A stretch of DNA of 64,000 nt from Kriegella sp963975415 (lineage in GTDB: Bacteria; Bacteroidota; Bacteroidia; Flavobacteriales; Flavobacteriaceae), in assembly GCF_963975415.1 (NCBI RefSeq), contig NZ_CAXBGN010000010.1:123491-187490 (forward strand). Reading direction: 5' to 3'. Each line of letters begins with the position of its first letter. The first letter of the stretch is position 1. The notes beneath the pieces were generated by a model. It worked only from the letters and a program-made list of their open reading frames with translations, was not told the origin of the DNA and did not search any database. The position numbers and the translations under genes are program-made. Shown piece after piece: positions 1-8,813 of this stretch.

Positions 1-2
1 TG

Positions 3-1832
3 CGTTTTTTTATAGACGGTATTCCGATGGATAACTTTGGTTCTTCATTTCAAATCAATAACATACCCATAAATCTAGCGGAAAGAATTGAAGTGTACAA
101 AGGTGTGGTTCCTATAGGCTTAGGCTCAGATGCCCTGGGCGGAGCCGTAAATATTATTACAAATACCTACGCAAAAAGTCATGTAGATGCCTCTTACTCT
201 TACGGCTCGTTCAATACACATCGCACGGCCATCAACGCTGTCTATGTCTCCGATTCCGGATTCATTACACAAATAAATGCCTTTCAGAATTATTCTAACA
301 ACAACTATAAGGTCAACGTAGATGTGGCCGACATCGATACTGGGCAATACTATCCAGATCAAACCGTGGAACGTTTTCACGACACCTACCATAATGAGAC
401 TATTATAGTCAATACCGGACTCGTAGACAAGAGCTACGCAGATCAACTATTGATAGGCATCACTTTAGGAAGCAGCTATAAGGAAATTCAGACAGGGGCA
501 AGAATTGTCAGCGTTTTTGGGGGATGGCATAGAAAGGGTAACACGATTATGCCCAGTCTAAAATACAAGAAAGATGATTTTCTAGTAAAAAAATTGAATT
601 TTAGGTTCAATGCGAATTATAATTTTGGAAAAGAAAAAAATATCGATACGCTGAATCGAAGGTACAATTGGTTCGGTGACTTCAAAACTTATGAAAACCC
701 CGGTGGCGAACGCTCTTATTCGCTATATAAATATGGTAATAACAACGCACTTGTTGTCGCTAATTGGGACTACAGATTTAACAAAAATCACAGTCTTGCC
801 TTAAGCAATACGGTCAATTCTTTCAACAGAAAGGGAGAAAACGAACTAGATCCTGCCAACGCTATTTATGAACACCCAAAAAAGACGCTAAAAAATATTA
901 CCGGTCTGGGGTATAATTATGAAAGGGAAAATTGGAACGCTTCGCTTTTTCTAAAACAATATTTTCAACAAAATAAATTCTCACAATCGTATAATCCTTC
1001 GGGCAATTACGGCGATGTCGCTTATAGAAACCAAATAAACAAATTCAATCATCTGGGATATGGAATTGCCGTAACTCATTTTATAAATGACAACCTACAG
1101 CTAAAGGTGTCTTATGAAAAAAGCTATCGCTTGCCCGAGACTGAAGAATTGTATGGTGATTTGATAAATCTACAAGGCAATATCGAGCTGAAACCCGAAC
1201 GTAGCAACAACTACAATTTGGGAGTCAGTTATTGGCATACCATAAAAAAGAAGCATCGATTAAATATAAATTCAAGCGGATTTTACAGGGATGCGGCCGA
1301 CTTTATTCGACCACGCCTTAATAGTAACCAGACCATGCAAGTAATGGACAATCTTGGAAACGTTACCAACCTAGGTGTAGAAGCCGAGATACGCTATAGC
1401 TACAACGACCGCCTATCCATCGGAGCAAACATGACATATCAAGACCTTAGGAACAATACCCAATATGAAGAAGGACAAACTATTGAAAGTGTCGTATACC
1501 GCGACCGAATTCCTAATATGCCCTATTTATACGGGAATGCAGATGCCAGTTATACCTTTAATAACTTATGGAACAAGGGCCACCAATTAAACATAGGTTA
1601 CAATGCATTATACGTTCATGCATTTTATCTCTATTGGCCAAGCCTTGGCAGTAATAAACTTGATATACCTGAACAAATTTCACATGATATCAACTTGACC
1701 TACTCTTTCAAAAAGAGTTTACAAATTACTTTGGAATGCCGAAACCTTGGCAACAAAAACCTATACGACAATTTTAGCCTACAAAAACCAGGTAGAAGTT
1801 TTACCGGTAAAATCAAATACACTTTTTTTTAA
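3..1832 (+). CDS. TonB-dependent outer-membrane receptor, 5' end outside window
   Basis: The frame is open to the left edge, so the gene starts outside the window and the ATG at 27 is internal. The visible part begins inside the plug domain (RFFIDGIPM, then ERIEVYKGVVPIGLGSDALG and GGAVNIIT, the usual end of a plug). About 530 residues of aromatic-rich beta-barrel follow, ending in KYTFF with the terminal Phe typical of BamA-inserted proteins. Such receptors import siderophores, haem or other large ligands using TonB energy. The signal peptide and any carboxypeptidase-like N-terminal domain are not visible. The next gene on the same strand encodes a DUF4374 lipoprotein, a family often found beside iron-type receptors, so a role in iron or haem uptake is a reasonable inference. 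The ligand cannot be read from the sequence. Confidence 0.93.
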   Translation, partial: RFFIDGIPMDNFGSSFQINNIPINLAERIEVYKGVVPIGLGSDALGGAVNIITNTYAKSHVDASYSYGSFNTHRTAINAVYVSDSGFITQINAFQNYSNNNYKVNVDVADIDTGQYYPDQTVERFHDTYHNETIIVNTGLVDKSYADQLLIGITLGSSYKEIQTGARIVSVFGGWHRKGNTIMPSLKYKKDDFLVKKLNFRFNANYNFGKEKNIDTLNRRYNWFGDFKTYENPGGERSYSLYKYGNNNALVVANWDYRFNKNHSLALSNTVNSFNRKGENELDPANAIYEHPKKTLKNITGLGYNYERENWNASLFLKQYFQQNKFSQSYNPSGNYGDVAYRNQINKFNHLGYGIAVTHFINDNLQLKVSYEKSYRLPETEELYGDLINLQGNIELKPERSNNYNLGVSYWHTIKKKHRLNINSSGFYRDAADFIRPRLNSNQTMQVMDNLGNVTNLGVEAEIRYSYNDRLSIGANMTYQDLRNNTQYEEGQTIESVVYRDRIPNMPYLYGNADASYTFNNLWNKGHQLNIGYNALYVHAFYLYWPSLGSNKLDIPEQISHDINLTYSFKKSLQITLECRNLGNKNLYDNFSLQKPGRSFTGKIKYTFF

Positions 1833-2042
1833 ACCCTCAAAAAACAACCTCATGAGCAGACAAAATACATTCACTTAAATCGAACGATAGCTGATATTGT
1901 CGATTCCAACATAGCCGTAACACAATACAAGCCCAAGGTTTAAAACAAAATGTCACCACAAGTCTTTGTAATAACCCAAGGTGTCTAATTAATATCTCCA
2001 ATTTAAAATAACAATCACTAACACAATTTTTACACGTATAAT

Positions 2043-3305
2043 ATGAAAAAGCATCATTTTTATTTAAGTCTATTTGCATCAACTGTATTTCTTATGTCCT
2101 GCAGTAGTGACGACAACAATTCCACCCAAAAAGAAGAGGAAGAAGAAACACCGACAGCCGTATCAAAATACATAATTACGGCAACCCCTACAGCTTCGGA
2201 AGGAGTCGCAGATTACATCCTTACAGCTGACGAACTTAACCAAGGCATTATAAGTACCGAGGGAAATGGGGTCGAACAAGACGGAACTTATCGGTACTAC
2301 GTAACCAACAACAACAAATTTTTCAGCCTTTTATACGGTCAAGGGAATCCAGGGGCTGTAACCACTTATGAATTGAACGAAGAAGGAACCTTAGATAAAT
2401 TATCAGACTTTCAATCAGAAACGGTACAGGCATTTGCAGCTGTCGATAACGACATTCTATTAATAAAGATTTCTAGAAATACAGAGTCTCCATATGCCTA
2501 TTGGTATCGCTTAGATACCGAAACCTCCCAATTCGTAGCTGAAGGTCAAATTAACACCCAGGAATTGGCAAATAAGGAAAATGGGGAACTTGCTTTCTTT
2601 TCTTGGATCACCCAAGTTGGTGATAAAATTTACTTGCCATATTTCACGGTTAAGGCTTGCTGTAATGATACTTTTGGAACAGATTATCCCGATGAAGCCA
2701 ATATTGCAGTCTATTCCTATCCCGAAATGGAATTGGAAACCGTCATACACGATGACCGCACCAGTTCTATTGGAAGATATTTCGTTAATGGCCTTACCGT
2801 TGACGAAAAAGGGGATGCCTACGCTTTTTCATCAGGTGTGGCTACAACCAATGGTGAACTAAGTACAACAAAACCATCATCAATTACTAGAATTAACCAG
2901 GGCGAAACAACATTTGATGAATCCTATTTATTCAATGTTGAAGAAGCGATCGGCGGTAAGTATGTTACAACGCACATGTACTTAGGAAGTGGAAAATTTT
3001 TGGTACATCTTGGTTTGTCCGAAGAAAAGGGGGCATACACTACTGGAAAAGAATTCGCAATTATAGATGTCTATAGCGAAACGGTTACCGAGGTATCAGG
3101 AACTCCCGCCGTAGAAGATATTGTGCTTGTCACGGCAAGAAACAACTACGTATCAGAAGATGGGGCAACAGCATATGTCGGTATTACTACCGAGACAGGT
3201 AGTTATGTTTACAATATAGACGTTGCAACTGCCACAGCAACCCAAGGACTGGAAGTTCAAGGAGGTGTAATAACGGCTATAAGCGAACTTGAATATGTCG
3301 AATAA
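2043..3305 (+). CDS. DUF4374 family lipoprotein
   Basis: This is a 420-residue exported lipoprotein. A hydrophobic signal is followed by the lipobox FLMSC (Cys about 20), then a Ser/Asp/Asn/Glu-rich linker. The mature part starts with KYIITATPTASEGVADYI, which I recognise as the start of the DUF4374 family, and continues as repeated short beta-strand units (DGTYRYYVTNNNKF, GDKIYLPYFTV) consistent with a beta-propeller. The family has no established reaction. Members often sit next to TonB receptors and PepSY proteins, which suggests a surface or periplasmic accessory for iron or haem acquisition. It lies 210 bp after the receptor and is followed by a strong terminator, so the pair may be the last genes of one transcript. 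Confidence 0.85.
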   Translation: MKKHHFYLSLFASTVFLMSCSSDDNNSTQKEEEEETPTAVSKYIITATPTASEGVADYILTADELNQGIISTEGNGVEQDGTYRYYVTNNNKFFSLLYGQGNPGAVTTYELNEEGTLDKLSDFQSETVQAFAAVDNDILLIKISRNTESPYAYWYRLDTETSQFVAEGQINTQELANKENGELAFFSWITQVGDKIYLPYFTVKACCNDTFGTDYPDEANIAVYSYPEMELETVIHDDRTSSIGRYFVNGLTVDEKGDAYAFSSGVATTNGELSTTKPSSITRINQGETTFDESYLFNVEEAIGGKYVTTHMYLGSGKFLVHLGLSEEKGAYTTGKEFAIIDVYSETVTEVSGTPAVEDIVLVTARNNYVSEDGATAYVGITTETGSYVYNIDVATATATQGLEVQGGVITAISELEYVE

Positions 3306-3346
3306 TAATTAAGGGCTTTTGTTTGTCTTTGTCTAGTTTTTAAGTG

Positions 3347-3385
3347 CCCATCGAGCAATACCACAGATGCTCGATGGGTTTTTTT
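3347..3385 (+). terminator. Rho-independent terminator
   Basis: A perfect 11-bp stem (CCCATCGAGCA paired with TGCTCGATGGG, loop of 10 nt) is followed by seven T on the plus strand. It lies 42 bp after the DUF4374 stop codon and just before the convergent RimK-type gene, so it ends the plus-strand receptor/DUF4374 transcript. Confidence 0.92.
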
Positions 3386-3393
3386 GACCCTAT

Positions 3394-4761
3394 TTAACTA
3401 AACTTAAGTTTCTTTTCTATGGCCATGATCATGGAATTGGCTATATCTTTTCCCGTAGCATTTTCAATGCCTTCAAGACCTGGGGAAGAATTCACCTCTA
3501 ACAAAAGTGGCCCCTTGTTCGACCGTATAATATCTACCCCTGCTACGGCAAGATTCAATACTTTAGCAGCTTTTATAGCTAATTTTTTTTCTTCTGGGGT
3601 TATTCGTATTATAGAAGCCTTACCCCCTTGGTGTATGTTCGCCCTGAATTCACCCTTCGCCGCCTGGCGTTGCATCGAAGCGACTACTTTGCCATTAACA
3701 ACGAAACAGCGAATATCCTGTCCGTTGGCTTCTTTAATAAATTCTTGCACCAAGATATTGGTCTGAACACTTTTAAAAGCATTGATAACACTTTCCGCCG
3801 CTTTATTGGTCTCTGCCAATACCACGCCCTTACCTTGGGTACTTTCCAATAGTTTTATAATCAAAGGTGCTCCGTTGACCATTTTGATAAGGTCTTTAGT
3901 GTCCATCGGCGATTTAGCAAAACCAGTAATTGGAATATGTATATCGTTATTCGAAAATAATTGTGAGGCAAACAGCTTATCACGGGACTGAGTGATGGCC
4001 TCGGCAGAGTTTTGACAGTATGCACCTAGGTTATCGAATTGCCGAATGAGAGCACAGCCATAAAAGGTAACGGATGGCTTGATTCTCGGTATTACGGCAT
4101 CAAACTCCTTTAAGATATTCCCTCCCCTATAACGAATTTCGGGGGAGTGCGCATCGAGTTTCATATAGGCCAATTCTACATTCAAAAACACAATTTCGTG
4201 TCCACGGGCCACGGCCGCTTCCATTAATCTTTTGTTGCTGTATAATTCAGGATTACTTGCCAACAACGCTATTTTCAGTCCTGTTTTCTCCTTAAAATAA
4301 GGGGCATACTTTTTATTGATTTGCGCCTCACTGAAATCCTGAATTTTATAGGTTTCCGCCGGATTGACAAGGTAACGTCCATTAATCGCCTCTCGACCCA
4401 ACAGCATACGGAACTCCATGGTATCTCTGTTTGCCAATGTCAATTCAATATCGAAAACAGAATCGCCCAAGGTAACAGGGGTCTTTATGACCAAACGTTC
4501 TTCCGATATACCCGAAGAACTTTTGACCATCCTTCTATCGACCAATTTTGCCTCACATGGAATGGCGATGCTTCGGTTTTCCTGTAATGGATTGACATCA
4601 AATTTCACCCATTCTTGGGCATTTTTCGAATGTATTTTAATATTTGTTGCTTGTATCGACGAGGTTTTGGCCCCTGAATCTATTCGGGCCTTTATAGCAG
4701 GAACTCCTAAGTCTTTAAACACACACCATTCTTCGCTTCCTATCAGTTCAAGTTCTTTCAA
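3394..4761 (-). CDS. Retropepsin-like (RimB-type) domain fused to RimK-type ATP-grasp ligase
   Basis: The 455-residue protein has two parts. Residues 1 to about 140 form an ATP-dependent zinc-protease/RimB-like aspartic-protease fold (GVPAIKARIDSGAKTSSI, with the DSGA catalytic motif, and MLLGREAI). Residues about 160-455 form a RimK-type ATP-grasp ligase (LIIKLLESTQGKGVV, LVQEFIKEANGQDIRCFVV, LLLEVNSSPGLEGIE). RimK adds glutamate to ribosomal protein S6 or makes polyglutamate, and RimB-type proteases trim it, so the fusion could make and edit the same modification. The start codon is TTG at 4761. The only in-frame material upstream is GAA and then the TAA stop of the GNAT-nitrilase gene, so both genes share a frame and are separated by one stop codon. 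Translational coupling is likely. The substrate is unknown. Confidence 0.88.
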   Translation of the reverse strand: MKELELIGSEEWCVFKDLGVPAIKARIDSGAKTSSIQATNIKIHSKNAQEWVKFDVNPLQENRSIAIPCEAKLVDRRMVKSSSGISEERLVIKTPVTLGDSVFDIELTLANRDTMEFRMLLGREAINGRYLVNPAETYKIQDFSEAQINKKYAPYFKEKTGLKIALLASNPELYSNKRLMEAAVARGHEIVFLNVELAYMKLDAHSPEIRYRGGNILKEFDAVIPRIKPSVTFYGCALIRQFDNLGAYCQNSAEAITQSRDKLFASQLFSNNDIHIPITGFAKSPMDTKDLIKMVNGAPLIIKLLESTQGKGVVLAETNKAAESVINAFKSVQTNILVQEFIKEANGQDIRCFVVNGKVVASMQRQAAKGEFRANIHQGGKASIIRITPEEKKLAIKAAKVLNLAVAGVDIIRSNKGPLLLEVNSSPGLEGIENATGKDIANSMIMAIEKKLKFS

Positions 4762-4764
4762 TTC

Positions 4765-6291
4765 TTATTTTTTCTTTAATTCAAAAATATCTTTTCTTCT
4801 ATCATTCAAGTTTCTCACTGCCCCAAATTTATTGAGCTCACGAAGTAAGTCAATATCAACATCGGCAATCAATATCATTTCTGCGTTCGCCGTGGCTTCT
4901 GCTTTAATTCCGTTAGTAGGGAATGAAAAATCGCAAGGGGTAAACACCACCGATTGAGCAAATTGAATATCCATATTCTGCACGTTCGGCAGGTTACCAA
5001 CGCTACCTGCAATAGCCACATAGCATTCATTTTCTATTGCTCTTGCCTGTGCACAGTTACGCACCCTTGAATATCCGTTTTGGGTATCGGTCAAAAAGGG
5101 AATAAAAAGAATATCCATACCTTCATCGGCCAAAATTCGACTCAATTCAGGAAACTCGGAATCGTAACAGATCAACACCCCTATTTTTCCACAATCGGTA
5201 TCAAAAGCCTTTAATTGCGTACCGCCCTGCATACCCCAGACTTTAGCTTCATCAGGAGTCACATGTAATTTTTCATAGCGCTCCATACTGCCATCTCGAC
5301 GGCATAAATATCCTACATTATATAATCGTCCATCCCTAATTTCAGGCATACTTCCCGTAATGATATTGATATTATACGAAATGGAAAACTCCGAAAATTT
5401 TTGGACGATGGCCTCGGTATGCTTCGCCAGCTCTCGAATAGCGTCAGGAGTAGACAAATGATTATCCTTGGCCATCAACGGCGCATTAAAAAACTCAGGG
5501 AAAAGAGCGAAATCGGAGCGATATCCAGAAACGGCATCTATAAAATACTCGGCTTGCTGTAACAATTCCTCCAAATCTTTATAAGGCCGCATTTGCCATT
5601 GTATAAGCCCCAAACGAATTATCTTCTTTTTGACGGTGGCTTTTTTCGAGGGTTTTTGGTAATAAATATTGTCCCATTCCATTAAAATGGCAAACTCATT
5701 TGATGCCTCGTCACCTTCCAAATAACCCTTCATTACTTTAGCGGGATGGAAATCGTTGCTTATCTGAAAATTTAACACGGGATCTTGAATTTCCTTTCTG
5801 CGAACCTTCGCTATGTATTCCTTGGGCGTCAATTCATTTGAATACAAATGGTAACTGGGCATTCTACCGCCGAAAACAATACTTTTAAGGTTCAGTTTTT
5901 CACACAGTTCTTTTCTATAGTCATATAATCTTCGACCCAAGCGCAAGCCCCTAAATTGAGGCTTTATAAAGACCTCTATACCATACAATACGTCTCCCTC
6001 GTTATTATGGGTACTAAAAGAATAATTTCCTGTGATATCTTGATAGGTATGGTTATCGTCGACAGTATTGTAATCTACAATAATAGAAAGTGCCACCCCG
6101 GCCAATTGGCCATTGATTTTTATGACCACCTGCCCTTCAGGAAACTTATCGATCAACGATTTGATATGCGCTTCTTTCCAATAGGCACCAGGCATATTTG
6201 TATATGCCGAAATCATCGCCGTTTTCAACTCTTGATAATCATCAAGATCCAAAAATTTCAGCTCAATATTTTCAATATCTTCAATTTTCAT
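4765..6291 (-). CDS. GNAT acetyltransferase-carbon-nitrogen hydrolase fusion
   Basis: This is a bifunctional protein of about 508 residues. The N-terminal third is a GNAT acyltransferase with the acetyl-CoA loop FRGLRLGRRLYDYR. The C-terminal part, from about residue 220, is a nitrilase-superfamily amidase with a complete Glu-Lys-Cys triad: Glu in LFPEFFNAPL, Lys in RYEKLHVTPDEA and Cys in VLICYDSEFPE. The fold cleaves or forms amide bonds; the substrate is unknown. I prefer the ATG at 6291 (MKIEDIENIEL) over the one at 6345, because the extra 18 residues do not look like GNAT sequence. The RimK-type fusion gene follows at once in the same frame, suggesting that an amide ligase and an amide hydrolase/acyltransferase work on related substrates. 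Confidence 0.9.
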   Translation of the reverse strand: MKIEDIENIELKFLDLDDYQELKTAMISAYTNMPGAYWKEAHIKSLIDKFPEGQVVIKINGQLAGVALSIIVDYNTVDDNHTYQDITGNYSFSTHNNEGDVLYGIEVFIKPQFRGLRLGRRLYDYRKELCEKLNLKSIVFGGRMPSYHLYSNELTPKEYIAKVRRKEIQDPVLNFQISNDFHPAKVMKGYLEGDEASNEFAILMEWDNIYYQKPSKKATVKKKIIRLGLIQWQMRPYKDLEELLQQAEYFIDAVSGYRSDFALFPEFFNAPLMAKDNHLSTPDAIRELAKHTEAIVQKFSEFSISYNINIITGSMPEIRDGRLYNVGYLCRRDGSMERYEKLHVTPDEAKVWGMQGGTQLKAFDTDCGKIGVLICYDSEFPELSRILADEGMDILFIPFLTDTQNGYSRVRNCAQARAIENECYVAIAGSVGNLPNVQNMDIQFAQSVVFTPCDFSFPTNGIKAEATANAEMILIADVDIDLLRELNKFGAVRNLNDRRKDIFELKKK

Positions 6292-6422
6292 TTGAAAAGG
6301 ATTAATTGACCATTCATTTGAAGGAACATCAAAGTCCCCCCACATTATTCATGTCAGCTTTGCGAAAAATATAAAAGTCGGTCAACCTTTACATAAGAAC
6401 TAAAAAGTTGAAGGGAAATGGA

Positions 6423-6728
6423 TTAGTCCTCATCGTCATCTTCAGACATATCGGGATCTGGAACAGCTTCTGGATCATCATCTTCAAAATCTTCATAATC
6501 ATCTTCATCGTAATTTTCCATGGTATATTCCAACTTGGCGCTTATTTTCACCAAATACTTGGTATCTTCAGTCAATACCTCAACAGCTTCAACGCGCTCT
6601 CCTTGGGCATTTTTAAAGGTAATGATATTGCGGTCATCATACCCATCAGGGTAACGTTCGACCAGTAGTTTGAGTACTTCTGGTGTCAGTTTTTTAAAAT
6701 CAACGATTACACGTTTTAGATTGTCCAT
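6423..6728 (-). CDS. Small protein with highly acidic tail, downstream of polyamine genes
   Basis: The 101-residue protein has a compact N-terminal half (MDNLKRVIVDFKKLTPEVLK and EVLTEDTKYLVKISAKLEY) and an extremely acidic C-terminus: 20 of the last 34 residues are Asp or Glu. I know of short flavobacterial proteins like this that are conserved but uncharacterised (sometimes mislabelled DNA primase), and I assign no function. The ATG at 6728 lies 7 bp after the deoxyhypusine-synthase-like gene, so it is probably the last gene of the polyamine operon. The acidic tail could interact with polyamines or a basic partner, but that is speculation. Confidence 0.72.
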   Translation of the reverse strand: MDNLKRVIVDFKKLTPEVLKLLVERYPDGYDDRNIITFKNAQGERVEAVEVLTEDTKYLVKISAKLEYTMENYDEDDYEDFEDDDPEAVPDPDMSEDDDED

Positions 6729-6735
6729 AGGGCAT

Positions 6736-7713
6736 TTATTGGTTTAAAAGATAAGCAAAAATAAGAGGTGCAACAATAGTTGCATCACTTTCTATAATAA
6801 ATTTAGGGGTGTCGATATCTAGCTTTCCCCATGTGATTTTCTCATTGGGAACTGCACCAGAGTACGACCCGTAACTTGTGGTACTATCGCTAATTTGACA
6901 AAAATAGCTCCAGAAAGGGGTGTCGGTACGCTCCATATCTTGATAAAGCATAGGTACTACACAAATCGGAAAATCACCGGCTATACCTCCTCCTATTTGA
7001 AAGAATCCTATGCCGTTTTGTGAGTTGGCAGTATACCAATCGGCCAAAAAGGTCATATATTCAATTCCTGATTTCATGGTACTTGCCTTTAGTTCACCTT
7101 TTAGAACATAGCTAGCAAAAATATTACCCATGGTACTGTCTTCCCATCCAGGGCAGACAATAGGCAGGTTTTTTTCTGCTGCAGCATACATCCAAGAATC
7201 TTTTAGTTCAATTTCATAATGTTCTTCCAAAACCCCAGAAAGTAACATCTTGTACATAAACTCATGCGGAAAATAGCGTTCACCAGCATCTTCGGCATCC
7301 TTCCAAATTTTAAAAATATGTTCTTGTAACCTTCGAAAAGCCTCCTCTTCGGGTATACAAGTATCTGTCACCCGATTTAGACCCTTTTCCAACAGCTCCC
7401 ATTCATCTTGCGGGGTCAGATCCCGGTAATTCGGCACTCTTTTATAATGACTATGCGCTACAAGGTTCATAATATCCTCCTCAAGGTTGGCACCCGTACA
7501 AGAAACTATCTGAACCTTATCTTCCCGTATGATATCGGCGAATATTTTGCCCAATTCGGCCGTACTCATAGCACCCGCTAAAGAAACCAGCATCTTGGCA
7601 CCTGCCTCTAATTGGGCCTCATACCCCTTTGCGGCATCGACCAAAGCAGCTGCATTGAAATGCAAATAATACTTTTCTATAAAATTGGAAATCGCTCCCT
7701 TATTCGTCGTCAT
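6736..7713 (-). CDS. Deoxyhypusine synthase family protein (probable polyamine enzyme)
   Basis: The 325-residue protein has the NAD-binding motif SCTGANLEED near residue 90, GIGFFQIGGG near 240, and the C-terminal segment EKITWGKLDID. The Lys in that segment aligns with the catalytic Lys of eukaryotic deoxyhypusine synthase (EAVSWGKI). Bacteria lack eIF5A, so bacterial members must act on free polyamines, for example as homospermidine synthases that transfer the aminobutyl group of spermidine or putrescine. The gene overlaps agmatinase by 14 bp and lies downstream of arginine decarboxylase, which fits an arginine to agmatine to putrescine to longer polyamine route. Homospermidine as the product is an inference from the family; the exact reaction is not settled by the sequence. 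Confidence 0.88.
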   Translation of the reverse strand: MTTNKGAISNFIEKYYLHFNAAALVDAAKGYEAQLEAGAKMLVSLAGAMSTAELGKIFADIIREDKVQIVSCTGANLEEDIMNLVAHSHYKRVPNYRDLTPQDEWELLEKGLNRVTDTCIPEEEAFRRLQEHIFKIWKDAEDAGERYFPHEFMYKMLLSGVLEEHYEIELKDSWMYAAAEKNLPIVCPGWEDSTMGNIFASYVLKGELKASTMKSGIEYMTFLADWYTANSQNGIGFFQIGGGIAGDFPICVVPMLYQDMERTDTPFWSYFCQISDSTTSYGSYSGAVPNEKITWGKLDIDTPKFIIESDATIVAPLIFAYLLNQ

Positions 7714-8641
7714 TCTTGAATTTTAAATTGTTGCCTCCCGATTTATAATCGATGTCATAGGTATTGTCATAGTCATCATCTACAGCTTCATCACTAAATT
7801 TATAACTTAACATTTTGTAAAACAATTTGGCTGCCAAAAAATCGGAAGACTTATCGGTTGCAATAGGGCATAGTTCGACCATATCGAAACCTACGACGTT
7901 TCGCTCTTCAAAAACCCTTTTTAAGAACTCCAATGTCTCGTACCAGAACAGCCCACCCGGCTCGGGAGTACCCGTCGAGGGCATTATAGAGGGGTCAAGA
8001 GCATCTAAATCAAACGTTATCAATACATTGTCGGTCATTGCCTCGATAACCTTATCTATCCAATATTCATCGTTGACCATATCATGGGCAAAGAACATTT
8101 TTTCTTCGTCCATAAAAGTCTTTTCAATGGCATCCATACTTCGTATACCTACTTGAATGAGATTGGTATTCTGGCTTGCCTCATGAACCGCACAAGCGTG
8201 ATTGTATTTACTGCCTTCGTACGACTGCCTTAAATCGGCATGTGCATCGATCTGCAAAACGGTCAGGTTATCGAAACACTCGTTGAAAGCCCGAATTGTT
8301 CCGATAGAAATTGAATGTTCACCACCAAAGAGCGTTACAAACTTATTTCGTTTAATATACTCCTTGGTAATTTTGTGTACAGCATTTACCACTGCCTCTG
8401 GCGAACTATTTTCTAGAATAGCATCAGCCAAGTAGATACCTTGCTCATAAACCTCAGAATCGGTTTCAATGTCATAGAGCTCCATATTCTCGGAAGCTTC
8501 GAGAAAAGCTTTCGGGCCTTTGTCTGCGCCCTTGCCCCATGTACTGGTGCCGTCGTAGGGTACGGGAATCAAGACAATTTTAGCCTCTTCTAGTTGTGCG
8601 AACTCGTCGGGTATACCGGCGTAATTCTTTTTTGTGCTCAT
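7700..8641 (-). CDS. speB: Agmatinase / ureohydrolase
   Basis: This 313-residue ureohydrolase of the arginase/agmatinase family carries all the binuclear-manganese motifs in order: GGEHSIS (about residue 105), LQIDAHADLR (about 130) and ITFDLDALDPSIMPSTGTPE (about 210). The DLDALDP form and the agmatinase-like context favour agmatine, which is hydrolysed to putrescine and urea. The C-terminus is extended by an Asp- and Lys-rich tail. The arginine decarboxylase gene lies 172 bp upstream and the deoxyhypusine-synthase-like gene overlaps the 3' end, so the three steps are encoded together. Confidence 0.92.
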   Translation of the reverse strand: MSTKKNYAGIPDEFAQLEEAKIVLIPVPYDGTSTWGKGADKGPKAFLEASENMELYDIETDSEVYEQGIYLADAILENSSPEAVVNAVHKITKEYIKRNKFVTLFGGEHSISIGTIRAFNECFDNLTVLQIDAHADLRQSYEGSKYNHACAVHEASQNTNLIQVGIRSMDAIEKTFMDEEKMFFAHDMVNDEYWIDKVIEAMTDNVLITFDLDALDPSIMPSTGTPEPGGLFWYETLEFLKRVFEERNVVGFDMVELCPIATDKSSDFLAAKLFYKMLSYKFSDEAVDDDYDNTYDIDYKSGGNNLKFKNDDE

Positions 8642-8813
8642 GGTCTAATAAGTTTGTAATTATATTGTTTTAGATAAACTGTTTATTTGTTTGAAGTTAC
8701 ACATTCCGAAGAATATGCCATCAAAACCGCTTGAGAAAAGAATATAAATAATTCTTTTTTAATTTTTATCACCCTTTTAATCATTTTCATGAAGGAATCA
8801 TTTACTTCTCCTA

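Noticed and set aside
27..1832. ATG at 27 as the true start of the first receptor
   Set aside because: The open frame and plug-domain sequence continue to the left edge, so the ATG is internal.
1837..2082. 81-codon minus-strand frame between the receptor and DUF4374 genes
   Set aside because: It overlaps the start of the DUF4374 signal peptide and has no protein-like pattern.
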